NCBI GenBank assembly: GCA_030015575.1 | Contig: JASDDO010000001.1 | Span: 321,193,595 to 321,257,594, forward strand | DNA length: 64,000 nt | Direction of reading: 5' to 3' | Source of the DNA: Agapanthus africanus | Taxonomy: Eukaryota > Streptophyta > Magnoliopsida > Asparagales > Amaryllidaceae | Shown: positions 1 to 11,996 of the stretch, piece by piece | How positions within the stretch are numbered: the stretch's first letter is position 1 | How the letters are laid out: each line of letters begins with the position of its first letter | The notes under the pieces: generated by a model | The model's database searches: none | What the model saw: only the letters and a program-made list of their open reading frames with translations | What the model was told of the DNA's origin: nothing | Position numbers and translations under genes: made by a program

Positions 1-843
1 GATACCCAGTTCACCACCTGACTATTATAGAAACATTAAGAGACTTTGGACACCCGATTGAGTTTCAGTATAGCTTTCTACCCGTAGACCAATAGCCAAT
101 CAGAGCGGACCATTCAGATTCTTGAGGATATGCTCCGAGCTTGAATTCTAGATTTCGTGGCAGTTGGGATAGCCACTTGCCCTTGATAGAGTTTTCCTAT
201 AATAATAGCTTCCAGGAGGAGATTCAGATGGCACCCTTCGAGATATTATATAGGAGGAAATGTCGATCACCGGTTTGTTGGATAGAGCTCAGTGAGAGCA
301 GTATTTTGGGGCCACAGATTGTGCAGGAGACGAGTGAAAAGATTCAGTTGATTTGGGATAGGATGAGAGCGACCCAGAGCAGGCAGAAATCTTATGCAGA
401 CCGACGTTGGCGTAGACTTGAGTTCGTCGTTGTAGATCATGTTTTCTTGAAGGTTTCTCCAATGAAGGGCGTATGGAGTTTCAGAAAGAAAGGGAAACTT
501 AGTTCCAGATTGTGAGTCCTTTCGAGATTCTCTAGCGTGTCGGCGCAATTTCTTATCGTTTAGTTCTTCCACCCAGCTTTCCAGATATTCACCCAGTGTT
601 TCATTTATCAATGCTCCGCAAGCACCTTCATGACCCCTCTCGCGTGATACAGCATCAGACAATCCAGCTGGAGCGCGATCTTTCTTTCACCAAGCAGCCG
701 ATAGTCATTCTAGATCGGCAGGTGAAGGAACTGAAGTCCGAAGTCATACCGTCCGTATAGGTTCTTTGACGTGGCCGAACGGTGAAGAGGGTCACGTGGG
801 AAACCGAGGACGAGATGCGGAAGAAATATTCCCATCTCTTCAA
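1..843 (+). pseudogene. Ty3/gypsy pol 3' end: integrase C-terminus and chromodomain-like tail
   Basis: An open stretch at 141-515 encodes the C-terminal third of a gypsy integrase: the end of the core (HLPLIEFSYNNS, MAPFEILYRRKCRSP) and the post-core region (SRQKSYADRRWRRLEF, VSPMKGV). In another frame, about 517-843 continues with the conserved PFEIL...YRLVLPP, IHPVFHLSMLRKH and a tail with ILDRQVKELKSEVIP and VTWETEDEMRKKY. This matches the chromodomain-type ending of plant chromoviruses (Del/Tekay-like). At least one frameshift and several in-frame stops show it is dead. Integrase inserts the cDNA, and the chromodomain would direct it to heterochromatin. The N-terminal zinc finger and catalytic core lie outside the window. 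Confidence 0.85.
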
Positions 844-888
844 TGGTACGCGTAGTTAAAATTTTAGATTCGGGGACCGAATTTTTTT

Positions 889-900
889 AAGGGAGGAAGA
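889..900 (+). other. Polypurine tract of gypsy element
   Basis: A purine run AAGGGAGGAAGA stands directly before the LTR start TGTAACG at 902. It is the expected primer for plus-strand DNA synthesis. The LARD has the same tract in reverse at 41493-41508. Confidence 0.85.
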
Positions 901-2646
901 TTGTAACGTTTTGGAAAAAAATCGTTTAGGTGAAATTTCCGATAATTGGTAAATAACTGGTGTTTTCCGTAAAAACCAAGATTTAATTATTTTTCAACAT
1001 AGACTTAAATATACCTATTTTAGCTATGTAATGGCTAGTATTGATATTTATTTGGTCGCTCATAAATTGTTTGTTTACTTAAATATTTTTCCTTAATTAA
1101 TTATTTTTAATTTTCACTAATACATTTAATTAATGATAATTACAAATTAGAATGGGTTAATACAAGTTTTGTGCCTCATGACACATTAAACCAAAATGCA
1201 ACATGTTATTTTTGAAATGAAAAGAAATTGTCAAGATAGTTTTAGAAAATATAAAAGAAAAAGGCTTAAATTGTGAAAATAAGTTAAATTGAAATGAGGT
1301 TTGAGCTTGCTGACTTGGGGTATGGTATTTATTGTTTACTTCACCCACCCACACACACCCATACACACACACCCCTTGATGTGGCCGAAACCAGCAGCCC
1401 CCCTCTCCTTCAACTCACCTTCTCATCTCATTAAAAAAAAAGAAACTAAATTAATAGAATAATAATTGAGGAATGGGGTCTTCTTGACTTGGACTTTCTT
1501 TTTCCATACACCTACACACTTCACACGCTCTCCCCCTTCCTCACTGCCGAGCCCAACCTCCTGCTGCTGCCCCAATTTTCACACCACATTTCACCTCCAA
1601 AATCTTAAAGAAATGCTTCAAAAATCCACACAAATTCCTACTAATTGCTAATTAAACCTTCACCATCATTTCTTTATTCAATCAAGCATGGATCTTGGAG
1701 CAAGAAACCATTTTTGGAGGCCATGATTTTGCAGGTTAGATCTACAAAATTGTGAGGTATAAATCCTAGCTATATGGTTAATTTGTTAGTTAATTATTTC
1801 AATTTATTTAATTTTGATGTTTAATTAGGGTTTTAATTGCAAGTTTGGTGTTTAAAGAAATGGGTTTGGATCAAGTTATGGTTTTGATCACTTGATTTTG
1901 GTTATGATGTTTAGTTTAACATCTTGAGTTTTGCAAAACCTAGCCTAGTTGCTAAATTACTAATTGTTGAATTTAAATTGTCCTAATTAAGCTATCTTGC
2001 AAACTAGATTTTTAGGATTAAGGTAAACAGGTGAGATAAAATTCTAGTAAATGTTTGTGTAGCTTAATTAAGCCATTAAGTATTTATTGTGGCCACTAGT
2101 TTGGCTAAAACATCAAGTTTTGTACCAAAACGGTTAATTGATATTTACTAGGTTTTTCGGATAAATCGATTTTAATTAAGTTTGAGATTTTGATGGTTTA
2201 CAACCTATTTCATATAATATTTAGAGTATTGTGAATGCGCAATTGGTACGAGTGGGTACTAGGATTAGTGGTTTTCACGTATTGCGATCCTAGTTGTAGT
2301 TTGTGGCGTTGTCGTAAGCGCGTTTTGTACACCAAGTTTGTGCGCATCTTGTTGTGTGCGTGGTTTGACTTGTGTTATTTGTATCCGCGACTATCATTTA
2401 TTTATCCTCTTAATTACTTGTGTGCGATTCTAGGATCGGGTGCAGAGGCATCGGATGTGGCGCGGAAAAGGCATGGCTGAGGTCAGATCGGATTAGCCGA
2501 GGCGTCTCGGTGAGTAGATGTACACATCTACGGGGGAATCGTCTGGATGGCGCAAGGCGCCGATAGTTAGAATTTCTATTAGTACTTGTATTTATATGCG
2601 TAGTTCCTAGTTATTCATCTCGTTGCATCGCATCATCTTTATATAT

Positions 2647-2671
2647 GTGTGTGTCTGTGTGTGTGTGTGTG
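2647..2671. repeat. GT microsatellite
   Basis: An interrupted (GT)n tract inside the gypsy LTR. Confidence 0.8.
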
Positions 2672-3328
2672 TATGATATCATCTCATAGGACACTTGCAC
2701 GATTACCATTGGTTTATGCTGCACGAGCACTATTCATGTGGACACACACGCCTTGGTAATTTCTATACCACGAATAATAAATAACTAGCTTAAATCAGAA
2801 TCTAAAACAATTGCATCATATATGATTTGTAAACCTCTACTTGTATATTCAATTCATCAATATGGATATGTAGGATTGCTAGTCATATGCATATATCTTA
2901 TTGCATCATCGTTCATGCATAGTTTTCTAGTCACACATCGTATTTCATATCGTTGATACCATAGGCATTCATCATTGCCGACATGTGTACATATGGTGAC
3001 TTTCCTTGAGGATTTCAGTATTATAAGATTTCTGGATTTTTGGGAAAACTGCAAGAATTTTATAAACCTGTTATCATTTTAATAATGCAAGTTGCGGGTT
3101 TCTCATGATATGATGTATGTGTCGTCCACCATGAGATTTCTCGGTTCATGAGCGGTATCATACACCCGATTCGACGAGGAGGAGGAACCGTCTGCGGGTG
3201 CATGGTGGACCGGGTGCGGTACCCCGGGGAAAGATGGTCGCAGATGACGGCGTTGAGCCTGGCAGGGGAGTACTACCGACCGGTTATTTGTGACGCGGCG
3301 GATATCCGGAGGATACCGACGTAGTCTT

Positions 3329-3409
3329 GAGATTTGATGATATAGGACAGTCTGGATTGCCGAAGCCCGAGATTTGATGATAAGGGCCAGTCTAGATTGC
3401 CGGAGCCCG
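3329..3409 (+). repeat. 40-bp tandem duplication in gypsy LTR
   Basis: Two adjacent copies of a 40-bp unit start with GAGATTTGATGATA at 3329 and 3369. They differ by a few bases. Confidence 0.75.
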
Positions 3410-4385
3410 AGATATTAAAGATTTTAATACATTGAGACATCTAGATATTGAGACTTGAAATGTCGAGACATTGAGATATTCATATTTGGTGTTGATGCTT
3501 GACACGGATTCCTGTTGATTTCATTAATGATACTACAGTTAAATTACACAGAAGTTTTACTAAGATAAGAATACAGATTTTCTCGTACTAAACATATTCA
3601 GATCTCGTGTTGATTATGCATACATTCTAGTGCATCGCATCACATTAGCATATGTAGGCTGTGACGAAATTGCGTATATGGTTACGATAGACTTATTAGA
3701 TGTTACTTATTACACACGAGTTGGCAACTCACCCCCGTTGTGCCACAGTATCTTGCAGGTTGACCCGTCAGCGCAGTAGCGGTAGGCGTTCTTCCTTTCT
3801 TGGCTTCATTTGCTTGATTTGCAGCATTGCTCGTAGGTGGGTTGCGAAGATAGTTTTATTCCATCATGTACATTATATTGTATCTAGTATACTTCATCTA
3901 CCCTTGTATATTTGACTAGACAGTGAGACTCGTGAGACTTGTATTTGTGGTGTTTGGTGTCGATGCTCACTTGAGCCGACGTGGTTTTTGCTTGTTTCTT
4001 GCTTTCAGATGCTTATTGTGCACTTTTGATATACATATTACAGGTGGTTGTGGTTTCTCCATGGGCGAAGAGATAGCTCCCGCTTGGGGATGCCTTTATT
4101 CATCTTTTATATGTATTTTCATGTGTTGTACCCATTTGGGGGCTAGTATTTACAAAGGAGACTCTGCCGAAATTTTTAGGAAAATCTGATGTTGCTTTTA
4201 GATATTTAAGGCTACTTATTTTGTTAAAACCATTTTCTTTAACACAAGTTTTCCTTCACTCTAATTGTTAAACGGTTTAGTTTTCTGGGCTTTGGCTTAC
4301 TTAGATTACGTACGCATCTAGACGTTTCGTAATTTAAGTGCCAGTCACGTTCCGTACCTTCGGGTCGTGACAGTTATATATTGAC

Positions 4386-4735
4386 TTGATTCTACAGTCC
4401 CTTCCTCACACCTTCTCTCAATTCGTGTTGAACTTTAACATGCACGGAATGGAAGATGATCTTCCAAAGCTCCTCAAAATGTTAAACGTAGCGGAGAGCC
4501 CCTTGAAAAAGGAGAAGACACATGTTCTTATTGTTGGGGAATCTTTCTCTTCTAAATCCAAAGCGAAAGCTAAGGGGAAGAAGAAGAAGACCACCACCAA
4601 GACGAAAGGTGGTGTCAAAAAGGTGAAAGGATGAGTGCTAGTACTGTCACAAGAAGGGGTACTGGAAGAAGGATTGCAGGGCTTTCAAAGCCAAGGGCAA
4701 GGACACGAAGCAAGCTGATGCTTCTACTTCAGGTG
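4386..4735 (+). pseudogene. Copia gag C-terminus with zinc knuckle remnant (element A)
   Basis: The frame opens with the end of a copia capsid domain (SLPHTFSQFVLNFNMHGM, LPKLLKMLNVAE). A lysine-rich basic stretch follows (SKAKAKGKKKKTTTKTKGG, near residues 57-76), then a stop at about 4632. Reading through, the zinc knuckle C-X2-C-X4-H-X4-C survives as a remnant at about 4635-4676, ending KKGYWKKDC: its histidine is replaced by tyrosine and an internal codon is TAG. Gag would form the virus-like particle and bind element RNA. It is inactivated by truncation and nonsense changes. Confidence 0.8.
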
Positions 4736-4890
4736 TGTTCGTAATCGAAAACTGTTTTCCAGTAAACACTACATCATGGGTACTAGATACCGGTTCTGGT
4801 TCTCACATCTGTAATTCTTTTTAGGCTCTGAGAAACCGTAGAGTACTAAAGGCAGGTGATATAACCCTTAAGGTTGGAAACGGAGCAAAC
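4736..4890 (+). pseudogene. Copia aspartic protease (element A)
   Basis: The protease region is recognised by [13 protein letters not shown] (active-site DTG near 4790) preceded by GVFVIENCFPV. A TAG follows soon after the active site (about 4823), and the frame then runs into the integrase portion. The protease normally cleaves the Gag-Pol polyprotein. Confidence 0.8.
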
Positions 4891-6270
4891 GTGGATGCTA
4901 TTACGGTAGGGGATTATCATCTGGGGTTGACAAGTGGGCACATTTTGGTGTTGTATAGCTGCTTTTGTGTACCTAGTATGCTATGTAATATTATATCAGT
5001 ATCTTTATTATCTAATAAAGGATTTAATTTTGCACTTGAAAGAAATGTCATGAACATTCACCTAAATCAAGAACTGATTGGGTCTGGCACACTGGATAAT
5101 GACATATATGTACTCAATCAACATCAAGTTTTCAACATCCAAAACACACTCAAAAGAAAGGCTCCAAATTCAAACCAATCCTTCTTATGGCATTGTAGAC
5201 TTGGACATATTAATAAAACAAGGTTAACTAAGTTGTATAAAGATGGATATTTAGATCCATTTGAATATATATCATATGAAACTTGTCAATCATGTATCAA
5301 AGGAAAGATGACCAAGTCTCCGTTCACAGGACACAGAGAAAGAGCCACTGAGCTCTTGGGACTCATACACAGCGATGTATGTGGTCCGATGTCAACACAT
5401 GCACGAAGCTATTACTCCTACTTCATCACTTTTACTGATGATTTCTCAAGGTATGGACATGTATTCTTAACGAAACATAAATCTGAGGCCTTTGAGAAAT
5501 TCAAGTAGTATAAAAATGAAGTGGAGAAACAAACGGGTAAAAGTATCAAGATACTTCAATCTGAACGGGGTGGAGAATACTTAAGTACCAGTTTCCTTGA
5601 ATATTTAAAAGAGAATGGAATTCTCTCTCAGCTTACTCCTCCGTATACACCCTATCATAATGGTGTATCAGAGAGAAGGAATCGCATGCTACTCGATATG
5701 GTGTGTTCCATGATGAGTAGTGTTGAGTTACCACTTTCCTTCTGGGGTTTTGCGGTGGAATCAGCAACATACCTATTGAATAGGGTTCCAACTAAATCTA
5801 TGCCTACCACTCCATATGAAATGTGGAGTGGGAAGAGACCATGTCTCAAGTATCTTAAGATATGGGGGTGTCCAGCTTTTCTCAAAAAGCAGAATCCGGA
5901 CAAGCTCGAGACATGATCGGTTTTACGCAAGCTTGTGGGATACCCTAAGAATTCAAGGGGATATCATGTCTACCACACTGAAGAACAAAAGGTTTTTATC
6001 GCTCGCCACATAGTGTTTTTAGAAAGTGAATTTCTTGCAAAAGAAATTAGTAGGATCGCGGTAGAACTGGAAGAAATTCCAGAACCACAAACTACTGCTG
6101 AGGACATAGTAGAACCTCAGGTTTCAATAGAGCCTGACGAACCGACGCCACTCCGCAGATCTAGTAGGCATTCTCATCCGCCTGAGAGATACTATGGGCT
6201 TCTTGTAGATGGGATCGAGAGGATTGCATTATCAATGATGATGAACCTACTAATTTTCAGCAGACTGTCT
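4891..6270 (+). pseudogene. Copia integrase (element A)
   Basis: Two open segments (4891-5508 and 5521-5916), then fragments to about 6270. The zinc-binding HHCC region reads WHCRLGHI...CQSCIKGK. The core carries HSDVCGPM (first catalytic Asp), then ILQSERGGEY, where the second catalytic Asp is Glu, then NGVSERRNR (catalytic Glu). Stops at about 5506 and 5914 and frame changes kill it. The Asp to Glu change at the second catalytic position would probably inactivate it even without the stops. The tail contains PLRRSSR and HPPERYYG, the usual link to reverse transcriptase. Confidence 0.85.
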
Positions 6271-7040
6271 CGAGTAAAGACTCGGTGAAGTGGTTGGATG
6301 CTATTACATCCGAAATAGAATCCATGTACACCAACAAAGTATGGACTTTAGAAGTTTCTCCTCCTGGGGTAAAACCCGTCGGATGCAAATGAATCTTTAA
6401 GAAGAAGATTGTTGCAGATCGACAAGTGGAAACCTACAAAGCTAGACTTGTTGCAAAAGGTTTTCGTTAAAGACCAGGATTGGACTATGATGAAATCTTT
6501 TCTTCAGTGGCTATTCTTAAATCCATTCGGATCCTGCTTACCATTGCTGCCTTCTATGACTATGACATCTGGAAAATGGATGTGAAAACAGCTTTTCTAA
6601 ATGGAAATTTAGAAGAGAGTGTTTACATAGATCAGCCAGAGGTTTCTTAGAGAGTAGGAGCAGCGAAAAAATGTGTAAGTTGCTTAAATCCATTTATAGA
6701 TTAAAGCAAGCATCGCGGAGTTGGAACATCTGCTTTGATGAGACAGTTAAAGAATCTGACTTTATAAAAAATGTAGATGAACCATGTATTTATAGGAAGA
6801 TTGTAGGAGAAGCAGTAGTCTACCTCGTACTGTACGTAGATGACATACTCCGGATAGGGAATGACATCCCTATGCTGCAATCAGTCAAGCTCTTCTTGTC
6901 ACAGAAGTTCTTCATGAAAGACTTGGGTGATGCCTCCTACATTCTGGGGATTAAGATCTATCGTGATAGGTCTAAAAGAATGTTGGGACTTTCATAGTCC
7001 AGGTACATTAACTCCATACTGAAGAGGTCTAGTATGGAAG
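6271..7040 (+). pseudogene. Copia reverse transcriptase (element A)
   Basis: The region contains the copia RT start (VETYKARLVAKGF), KMDVKTAFLNG-type motif, KLLKSIYRLKQASRSWN and the catalytic YVDD box in LVLYVDDILRIGND. Stops (for example near 6470 and 6649) and at least one frameshift interrupt it. The longest open segment is 6671-6997. It would copy element RNA into cDNA inside the particle. Confidence 0.85.
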
Positions 7041-7049
7041 ATTCCAAGC

Positions 7050-7801
7050 GTGGTAATTTACCCGCTTGTCATAGAATCACCCTCTCCAAAGGCTGATGAA
7101 GAGAGGGCTCGCAGGAGCATTATACCCTACGCTTCGGCGGTAGGATCTATAATGTATGCGGTGTTATGTACCAGACCAGACATAGCTTACGCACTTAGTA
7201 TGGTAAGTAGGTATCGGTCATACCCGGGTGAGAAGCATTGGATAGCAGTAAAGAACATTCTTATCTAAGAAGGACTAAGGAGATGTTCTTGGTGTACGGT
7301 AATGGGGACCTCCAGATCAAGACTTTTACCGACTCAAGCTTCCAAAGTGACAAGGATGACTCTAAATCCGTCTCGGGTTATGTGTTTATCCTCAATGAAG
7401 GGATGGTGTGTTGGAAGAGTTCCAAACAAGACACCGTCGCAGACTTAAAAATGGAAGATGAGTATATAGCTGCTAACGATGCCGCAAAAGAGGCAGTCTG
7501 GATGAAGAAGTTCATTTCTGAACTTCAGGTGGTTCCGTCCATTACCAATCCAATACCTTTATATTGCGATAACAATGGGGATGTAGCCTTAGCGAGAGAA
7601 CCAAGGTCCCATCAGAAATTCAGACATATCTTGAGGCAGTATCACCTAATCAGGGAGATCGTGGATCGCAAAGAGATCGAGGTTCGGAGAGTGGACACAA
7701 AAGACAACACGGCGGATCCATTCACGAATGCCTTACCTCAAGCACAGTTCGAGTGGTTGTTCGAGATGTTGGGGATGCGTTATGTAAATAACTGGCCTTA
7801 A
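7050..7801 (+). pseudogene. Copia RNase H and C-terminus (element A)
   Basis: Two overlapping frames (7050-7268, 7238-7801) show a frameshift. The long frame has FTDSSFQSDKDD, SSKQDTVADLKMEDEYIAA, LYCDNNGDVALA and HLIREIVDRKEIEVRRV, the normal copia RNase H and connection to the end of pol. In KMEDEY the usual A of MEAEY is D. The frame ends at 7801, three bases before the polypurine tract, the usual compact arrangement. Confidence 0.85.
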
Positions 7802-7803
7802 TG

Positions 7804-7815
7804 CAAGTGGGAGAT
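7804..7815 (+). other. Polypurine tract of copia element A
   Basis: CAAGTGGGAGAT lies between the pol stop and the LTR start. The same tract, reversed, precedes the LTRs at 19422, 51667 and 60280. Confidence 0.85.
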
Positions 7816-7855
7816 TGTAGTATATATATGCCCTAGAGGCCATTATTTGTAATGG

Positions 7856-7903
<48 letters not shown>

Positions 7904-8144
7904 CTAGGGGTCATTATTTGTAATGGATACTATGGATATATATATAGGACAATCTTGCTCGAAATGATAGTATGCTATCTGGTTTGACTTTATCTTAACA
8001 TGTACGTATGTTCTACTTATTATTACGTACTACTTATACATATTGATAAAGCCGGTAGGATATGCTTGACTACCTGCGTTATGATGGCGGTCATACTTGT
8101 GAGGAATAAGCAGTCTATAAGCATATCCTTAATAGTGTCCCCAG
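7816..8144 (+). repeat. 3' LTR A, truncated by element E
   Basis: The LTR starts TGTAG...GCCCTAGAGGCC directly after the polypurine tract. The first about 70 bp are duplicated (GCCCTAGAGGCC near 7830, GCCCTAGGGGTC near 7901), separated by an (AT)n run at about 7858-7900. At 8145 the start of another LTR (TGTTAGGAATATG) cuts it. The last five bases CCCAG (8140-8144) are the predicted target duplication of element E. Confidence 0.8.
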
Positions 8145-9124
8145 TGTTAGGAATATGTATGCCCTAGAGGCCATTATTGTATATTGATGTATATTATAGT
8201 GGATGCTTGGAGATATATATATATATATATAAAGGGCTTTCTTGCTCGATTTGATAGTATGCTATCTGGTTACTCTTTATCTTAACATGTACACTTAGTA
8301 TTATTATACTGTCTCTCTTATACATGTTGATAAAGACCTTAGGGTGTTAGCTTGACTACCAGGAATATGATGCGGATCATACTACTAGGACCTGGGTAGT
8401 CTACAAGCACATCTTTTAATTGTTCCTAGTCGAGGGTATATCGAAATAGGGCATCGATATTTCAGAGTAGACTAGTGTGTACGTTTTTTGACCCTGTATG
8501 GGGGCGATGGTTGATCCCATAGCCATTGGTGTTTGACATTGGAGATTGTACACAGGTGCTCATTAGAGAATGGGTACACCGAACAGGATTCGCTGAGAAC
8601 TCCTAGTTGGTACTATATCTATTGTATTGTAGGATAGCAGTTCTCTGGTGACACTGGTACATGTTAGTCTGTAGACCCGAGATCGTCATAGAGTCTTGTG
8701 TGGCTCCCACAGTGCTTTGATTTCCTCCCTACCACAGCTCAAAGGAGTCGTGGAAACAGGTGGATTTTGGGTATAGTCCTGAGTCACATGGAGGCAATGA
8801 GCGATAGGAGGGGTTTCGTCTCTCCCGGTATTGGGAGTTGATTTTGTTCTATGCTCGATTGGCTATAACAAGAAGTCCTTGGCCAGGGCTGTTGATGAGA
8901 TTTACTGGTAAGTGTTATCAGTAGTTTCTCGAACCATTATAAGCCATACATCGGTATGACTTATCAAGTTACTGGGGTCTGACAATTCCACCCTTAGACT
9001 CGATATGCGACATATCAGATGAAGAGACCGGACTGTACGGTAAGTGTTATTTATAGGCTTCATGAGATTTTGGACAAGCTTGCTTATTGATCTTCTAATC
9101 GCTCAATACCTGGGTAGCCGTTAC
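8145..9124 (+). repeat. 5' LTR of element E, first half
   Basis: It starts TGTTAGGAATATGTATGCCC and runs parallel to LTR C up to the point matching about 10073. It stops at GTTAC, where element C/D begins. It is an LTR promoter region with no coding capacity. Confidence 0.8.
9120..9124. repeat. Target site duplication GTTAC, left copy
   Basis: The five bases before LTR C equal the five bases after LTR remnant D (28677-28681). Confidence 0.8.
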
Positions 9125-11321
9125 TGTTAGTTATATGTATTCCCTAGAGGCCATTACTATACATAGGATGTATATTGTAGTGGATGCTTGGACATATATA
9201 GTGAGGACTTTCTTGCTCGACATGATAGTATGCTATCTGGTTGCTCTTTACCTTAACGTGTACACTGATTGTCTCTCTGTTACATGTTGGTAAAGCCCTT
9301 AGAATGTGTGCTTGACTACCTGGACTATGATGCGGATCATACTAATGGGGACATGGTAGTCCATAAGTACATCCTTCAAGGTCCCTAGTCGTAGGTGTAT
9401 CGAGACAGGGCATCGATATACCAGAGTACACTAGCGTATACCTTCTCGACCCATACAGATGGGCGATGGATGATCCCATATCCATTGGTGTTTGACATTA
9501 GATATGATATACGGGTGCTCAGTGGAGACTGGGTACACTGGACGGACTCACCGAGAACTCCCAGATGGTATTATACCTTACGTCAGATGGCAGTTCTCTG
9601 GTGACACTGGTACAGGTTAGTCTGTAGACCCGAGATCGTCATAGAGTCTTGTGTGATTCCCACTGTGGTTTGATTTCCACCTTACCACATCCAAGAGGGC
9701 ATGCAAAACGGTGGTTTTTGGGTACAGTCCCGAATCACATGGAGGCAATGAGCGATAGGAGGGGATTCGTCTCTCCCGGTATAGGGAGTTGATGTTGCAC
9801 TGTGTTCGATTGGCTATAACCGGAAATCCCTGGCCAGGGTTGCTGAGATTTACTGGTAAGTGTTACCAGTAGTTTCTCGAACTATTATATACCTCATATC
9901 GACACGACTTATCGAGCTATTGGGGTCTGACGTTTACCACCCCTAGGCAAGATATGCGACATATCAGACGAACAGACCGGACTGTACGGTAAGTGTTGCT
10001 GGTTGGATTCACAGGAGTGTGAGCGGGCTTGCTCGTCGATCTTCTGATCGCTCAATACCCGGGTGGCCCTTACGTTAAGCAGACCGCTTGCGGCTTGTGG
10101 GTGTTTGATATGATCATCACCTGCTGCCGGCGTATTGACGAGTCTTTAGAGTCCTACACAGAGGTTTCCTGGCTCAAGCAAAACGAAATAGGAGCGCATA
10201 TGAGATATGTGCGGGACCGAGAATAATGCGTGTATGTGATACCGTATTCTATTCTCGCGATGAATGTATCGATTGGTTGTATGCGATATAACCTAGTTAT
10301 CGAATCAAGGATTGATTCGATAAGACGATACATTGGATATTAGTCGGTCTTATGCGATATGACCGGATCGTTAAATCAAGTGTTGATTTAATGATTTAAT
10401 GTATAATTATATATTAGATATATTACTTTACATTAACTAGTATTTGTTCACTTAAAGATGGATTTTCTCACTTGATGTGCACATTGTATATGTGATATAG
10501 TTTTGTGCACTTGTTTGTATCATGTTTGATGATACATGCAAACTTGGGTGTATGTTTGAATTGAACCATGTTTAGTAAATGGTTAGGGTTTCATATTATT
10601 TGCTTTATTTACTTATTCATTTATTTATTTATTCATTTAGGTAAGAAATAAAATGGTGACTTTATTTGGATTTCACTTGAAGCCTCATGAAGCTTTGAAA
10701 GTCAAACCATTTTGTTTCTTTCCTAAACCCTAGTTCATTCTCTACACTTAACCATGGTTGCTAATATGATAAGAATCATTTTATTTACTATTATCTATTA
10801 ATCTTATCATATTCTTTTTCTTCTTCTTCTTCTTCTTCAAGAAGAAAGAAGCTTGCTAGCTTCATTGGTGACTTGAGAAAAAGAGTGAGAAATCCAATTC
10901 TAAAGTGAACCCGCTTCCTATTTCTTCATCCTCTACCACTTGCCAAGTAGTATAGGGTGTTTTCTTCACAAGTTTCATGACTTGGTGAAGTTGGAGCTTG
11001 ATCTTGTGTTGCCTCGACGTAGATCATCTTCGGCATCGAAGTCGACGACCTAGCCCGATCATTTCTTCGACGAAACCATCGCTAGAGTCTGGGATCCGAT
11101 GATCACAGCGGAGGGACATCATCACGGAGCCAAGGAAGTGGAGGACCAGATCTACAAAGGTTGTAGTCTCTTTCACTTAACAGTAAAGTTGTTTACTTGC
11201 ATAGTTTATGGCCTAATCTCTAGTTAACGATCTATATTAGGGTTTCTCGGCACCGGAAAAATTTGAAATTTGCAAGGTTGATGCCTTGTGAGACCTCATT
11301 AGAGTGCCTAGTAACCCTACA
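9125..11321 (+). repeat. 5' LTR C (2197 bp)
   Basis: TGTTAGTTATATG...CCCTACA, followed by G and the tRNA-Met primer site. It contains a (CTT)n run near 10815-10838 and AAACCCTAG telo-box-like motifs near 10727. The minus-strand LTRs 17204-19421 and 25380-27594 belong to the same family, with a diverged final third. Confidence 0.9.
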
Positions 11322-11322
11322 G

Positions 11323-11334
11323 TGGTATCAGAGC
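11323..11334 (+). other. Primer binding site, initiator tRNA-Met
   Basis: TGGTATCAGAGC, complementary to the 3' end of plant initiator tRNA-Met, one base after the LTR. Confidence 0.9.
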
Positions 11335-11520
11335 CTAGCTAGAGCATTAGGCGATGTGTTAACGAAGTTAAAATTCCGAACGAACCCGAATACGACATTT
11401 CAAACCCCTCTCTGTACATTTTTTAAAATCTGGGAATTTTCTAAATTAAAAATGCTTAAAAAATTCAGCAGGGTTTTCTAAGAATTACCATGAAAAACGA
11501 GCCCCTAAGTGCTCTATATG

Positions 11521-11570
11521 GCCGCGGAACCGCGGCAATACCCCCCCTTTGGCGGCGGTTCCGCGGCAGT
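11521..11570 (+). other. GC-rich hairpin downstream of primer site
   Basis: Arms GCCGCGGAACCGCGGC and GGCGGTTCCGCGGC pair over about 15 bp around a short loop, about 190 nt after the primer site. Equivalents lie at 25133-25190 and 57645-57693. In E a GC palindrome sits at the same offset (30120-30132). Position and stability suggest a dimerisation or packaging signal; that role is inferred. Confidence 0.6.
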
Positions 11571-11852
11571 ATAATGGAATTAGCGACGGATTGTTTCACA
11601 GTAATTCATAACTCTGTTGTTTCTATTTTCTGGGCATTTTTAACACTGACTCAAGAGTTGAGTATTTTGGGGTTTATTTTGTAGTCGTTGTTTCGATCGG
11701 AATTTTTAATTTCGTTGTGTTTTCCGGATAATTTTTTAATATGTTAAAAGGTTCGACCGGATATAAATACCCACTTTTTCCCCTGCCGGGAAATTTCCAT
11801 GTGTTGGATTTTTCCGTGGTTTAAAGACGTTCTAAGTAGTGCAAGTAACTCG

Positions 11853-11996
11853 ATGGACCCTCTAGAAGACAACAAACCTTACTCGATTATGTGACCGTCT
11901 TGAACTGTCCTTTGAACCTTAGGGTTTGGGGCAGTACGGCGTGCCACATGTGAGGCGTTGGCTTGACCCTTCTACGGCTGGACCGTTGGTACAGAG
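11853..11996 (+). repeat. Leader module shared with the gypsy-type LARD
   Basis: The block runs from GGACCCTCTAGAAG to CTACGGCTGGACCGTTGG. It recurs at 24704-24850 (minus element), 57947-58022 (element G, cut by H) and, unexpectedly, 43364-43499 inside the LARD. It is absent from E. It has no clear reading frame shared by all copies. Confidence 0.65.

Larger units (their letters stand above)
1..4372 (+). mobile_element. Ty3/gypsy retrotransposon, 3' part only
   Basis: The element enters from the left edge with the end of pol, then a polypurine tract and a complete 3' LTR (902-4372). Immediately after the LTR the sequence is copia gag (from 4373), so the element was inserted into copia element A. 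The right-hand 5-bp target duplication should be GTTAT (4373-4377), with its partner outside the window. The LTR is clearly homologous to the LTRs of the minus-strand LARD at 36848-48926, which makes this family the likely source of its replication proteins. Confidence 0.9.
902..4372 (+). repeat. 3' LTR of gypsy element (3471 bp)
   Basis: The LTR begins TGTAACGTTTTGG after the polypurine tract and ends ...TCGTGACA before copia gag, with TG...CA termini. Its ends and several internal blocks (the CGGGGGAA...GGATGG block near 2530, the GTGGCACAA-type block near 3735) match the LARD LTRs read on the minus strand. Short reading frames inside have no recognisable domains. It would hold promoter and polyadenylation signals, but I could not place them. 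Confidence 0.85.
4373..8144 (+). mobile_element. Ty1/copia element A, partial (gag-pol and start of 3' LTR)
   Basis: The copy is 5'-truncated in this window because the gypsy element interrupts its gag. It carries gag C-terminus, protease, integrase, reverse transcriptase and RNase H in copia order. A polypurine tract (7804-7815) and the first 329 bp of a 3' LTR (7816-8144) follow, where element E was inserted. This is the only copia copy here with a recognisable gag, which makes it the reference for what the other copies lack. Confidence 0.9.
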
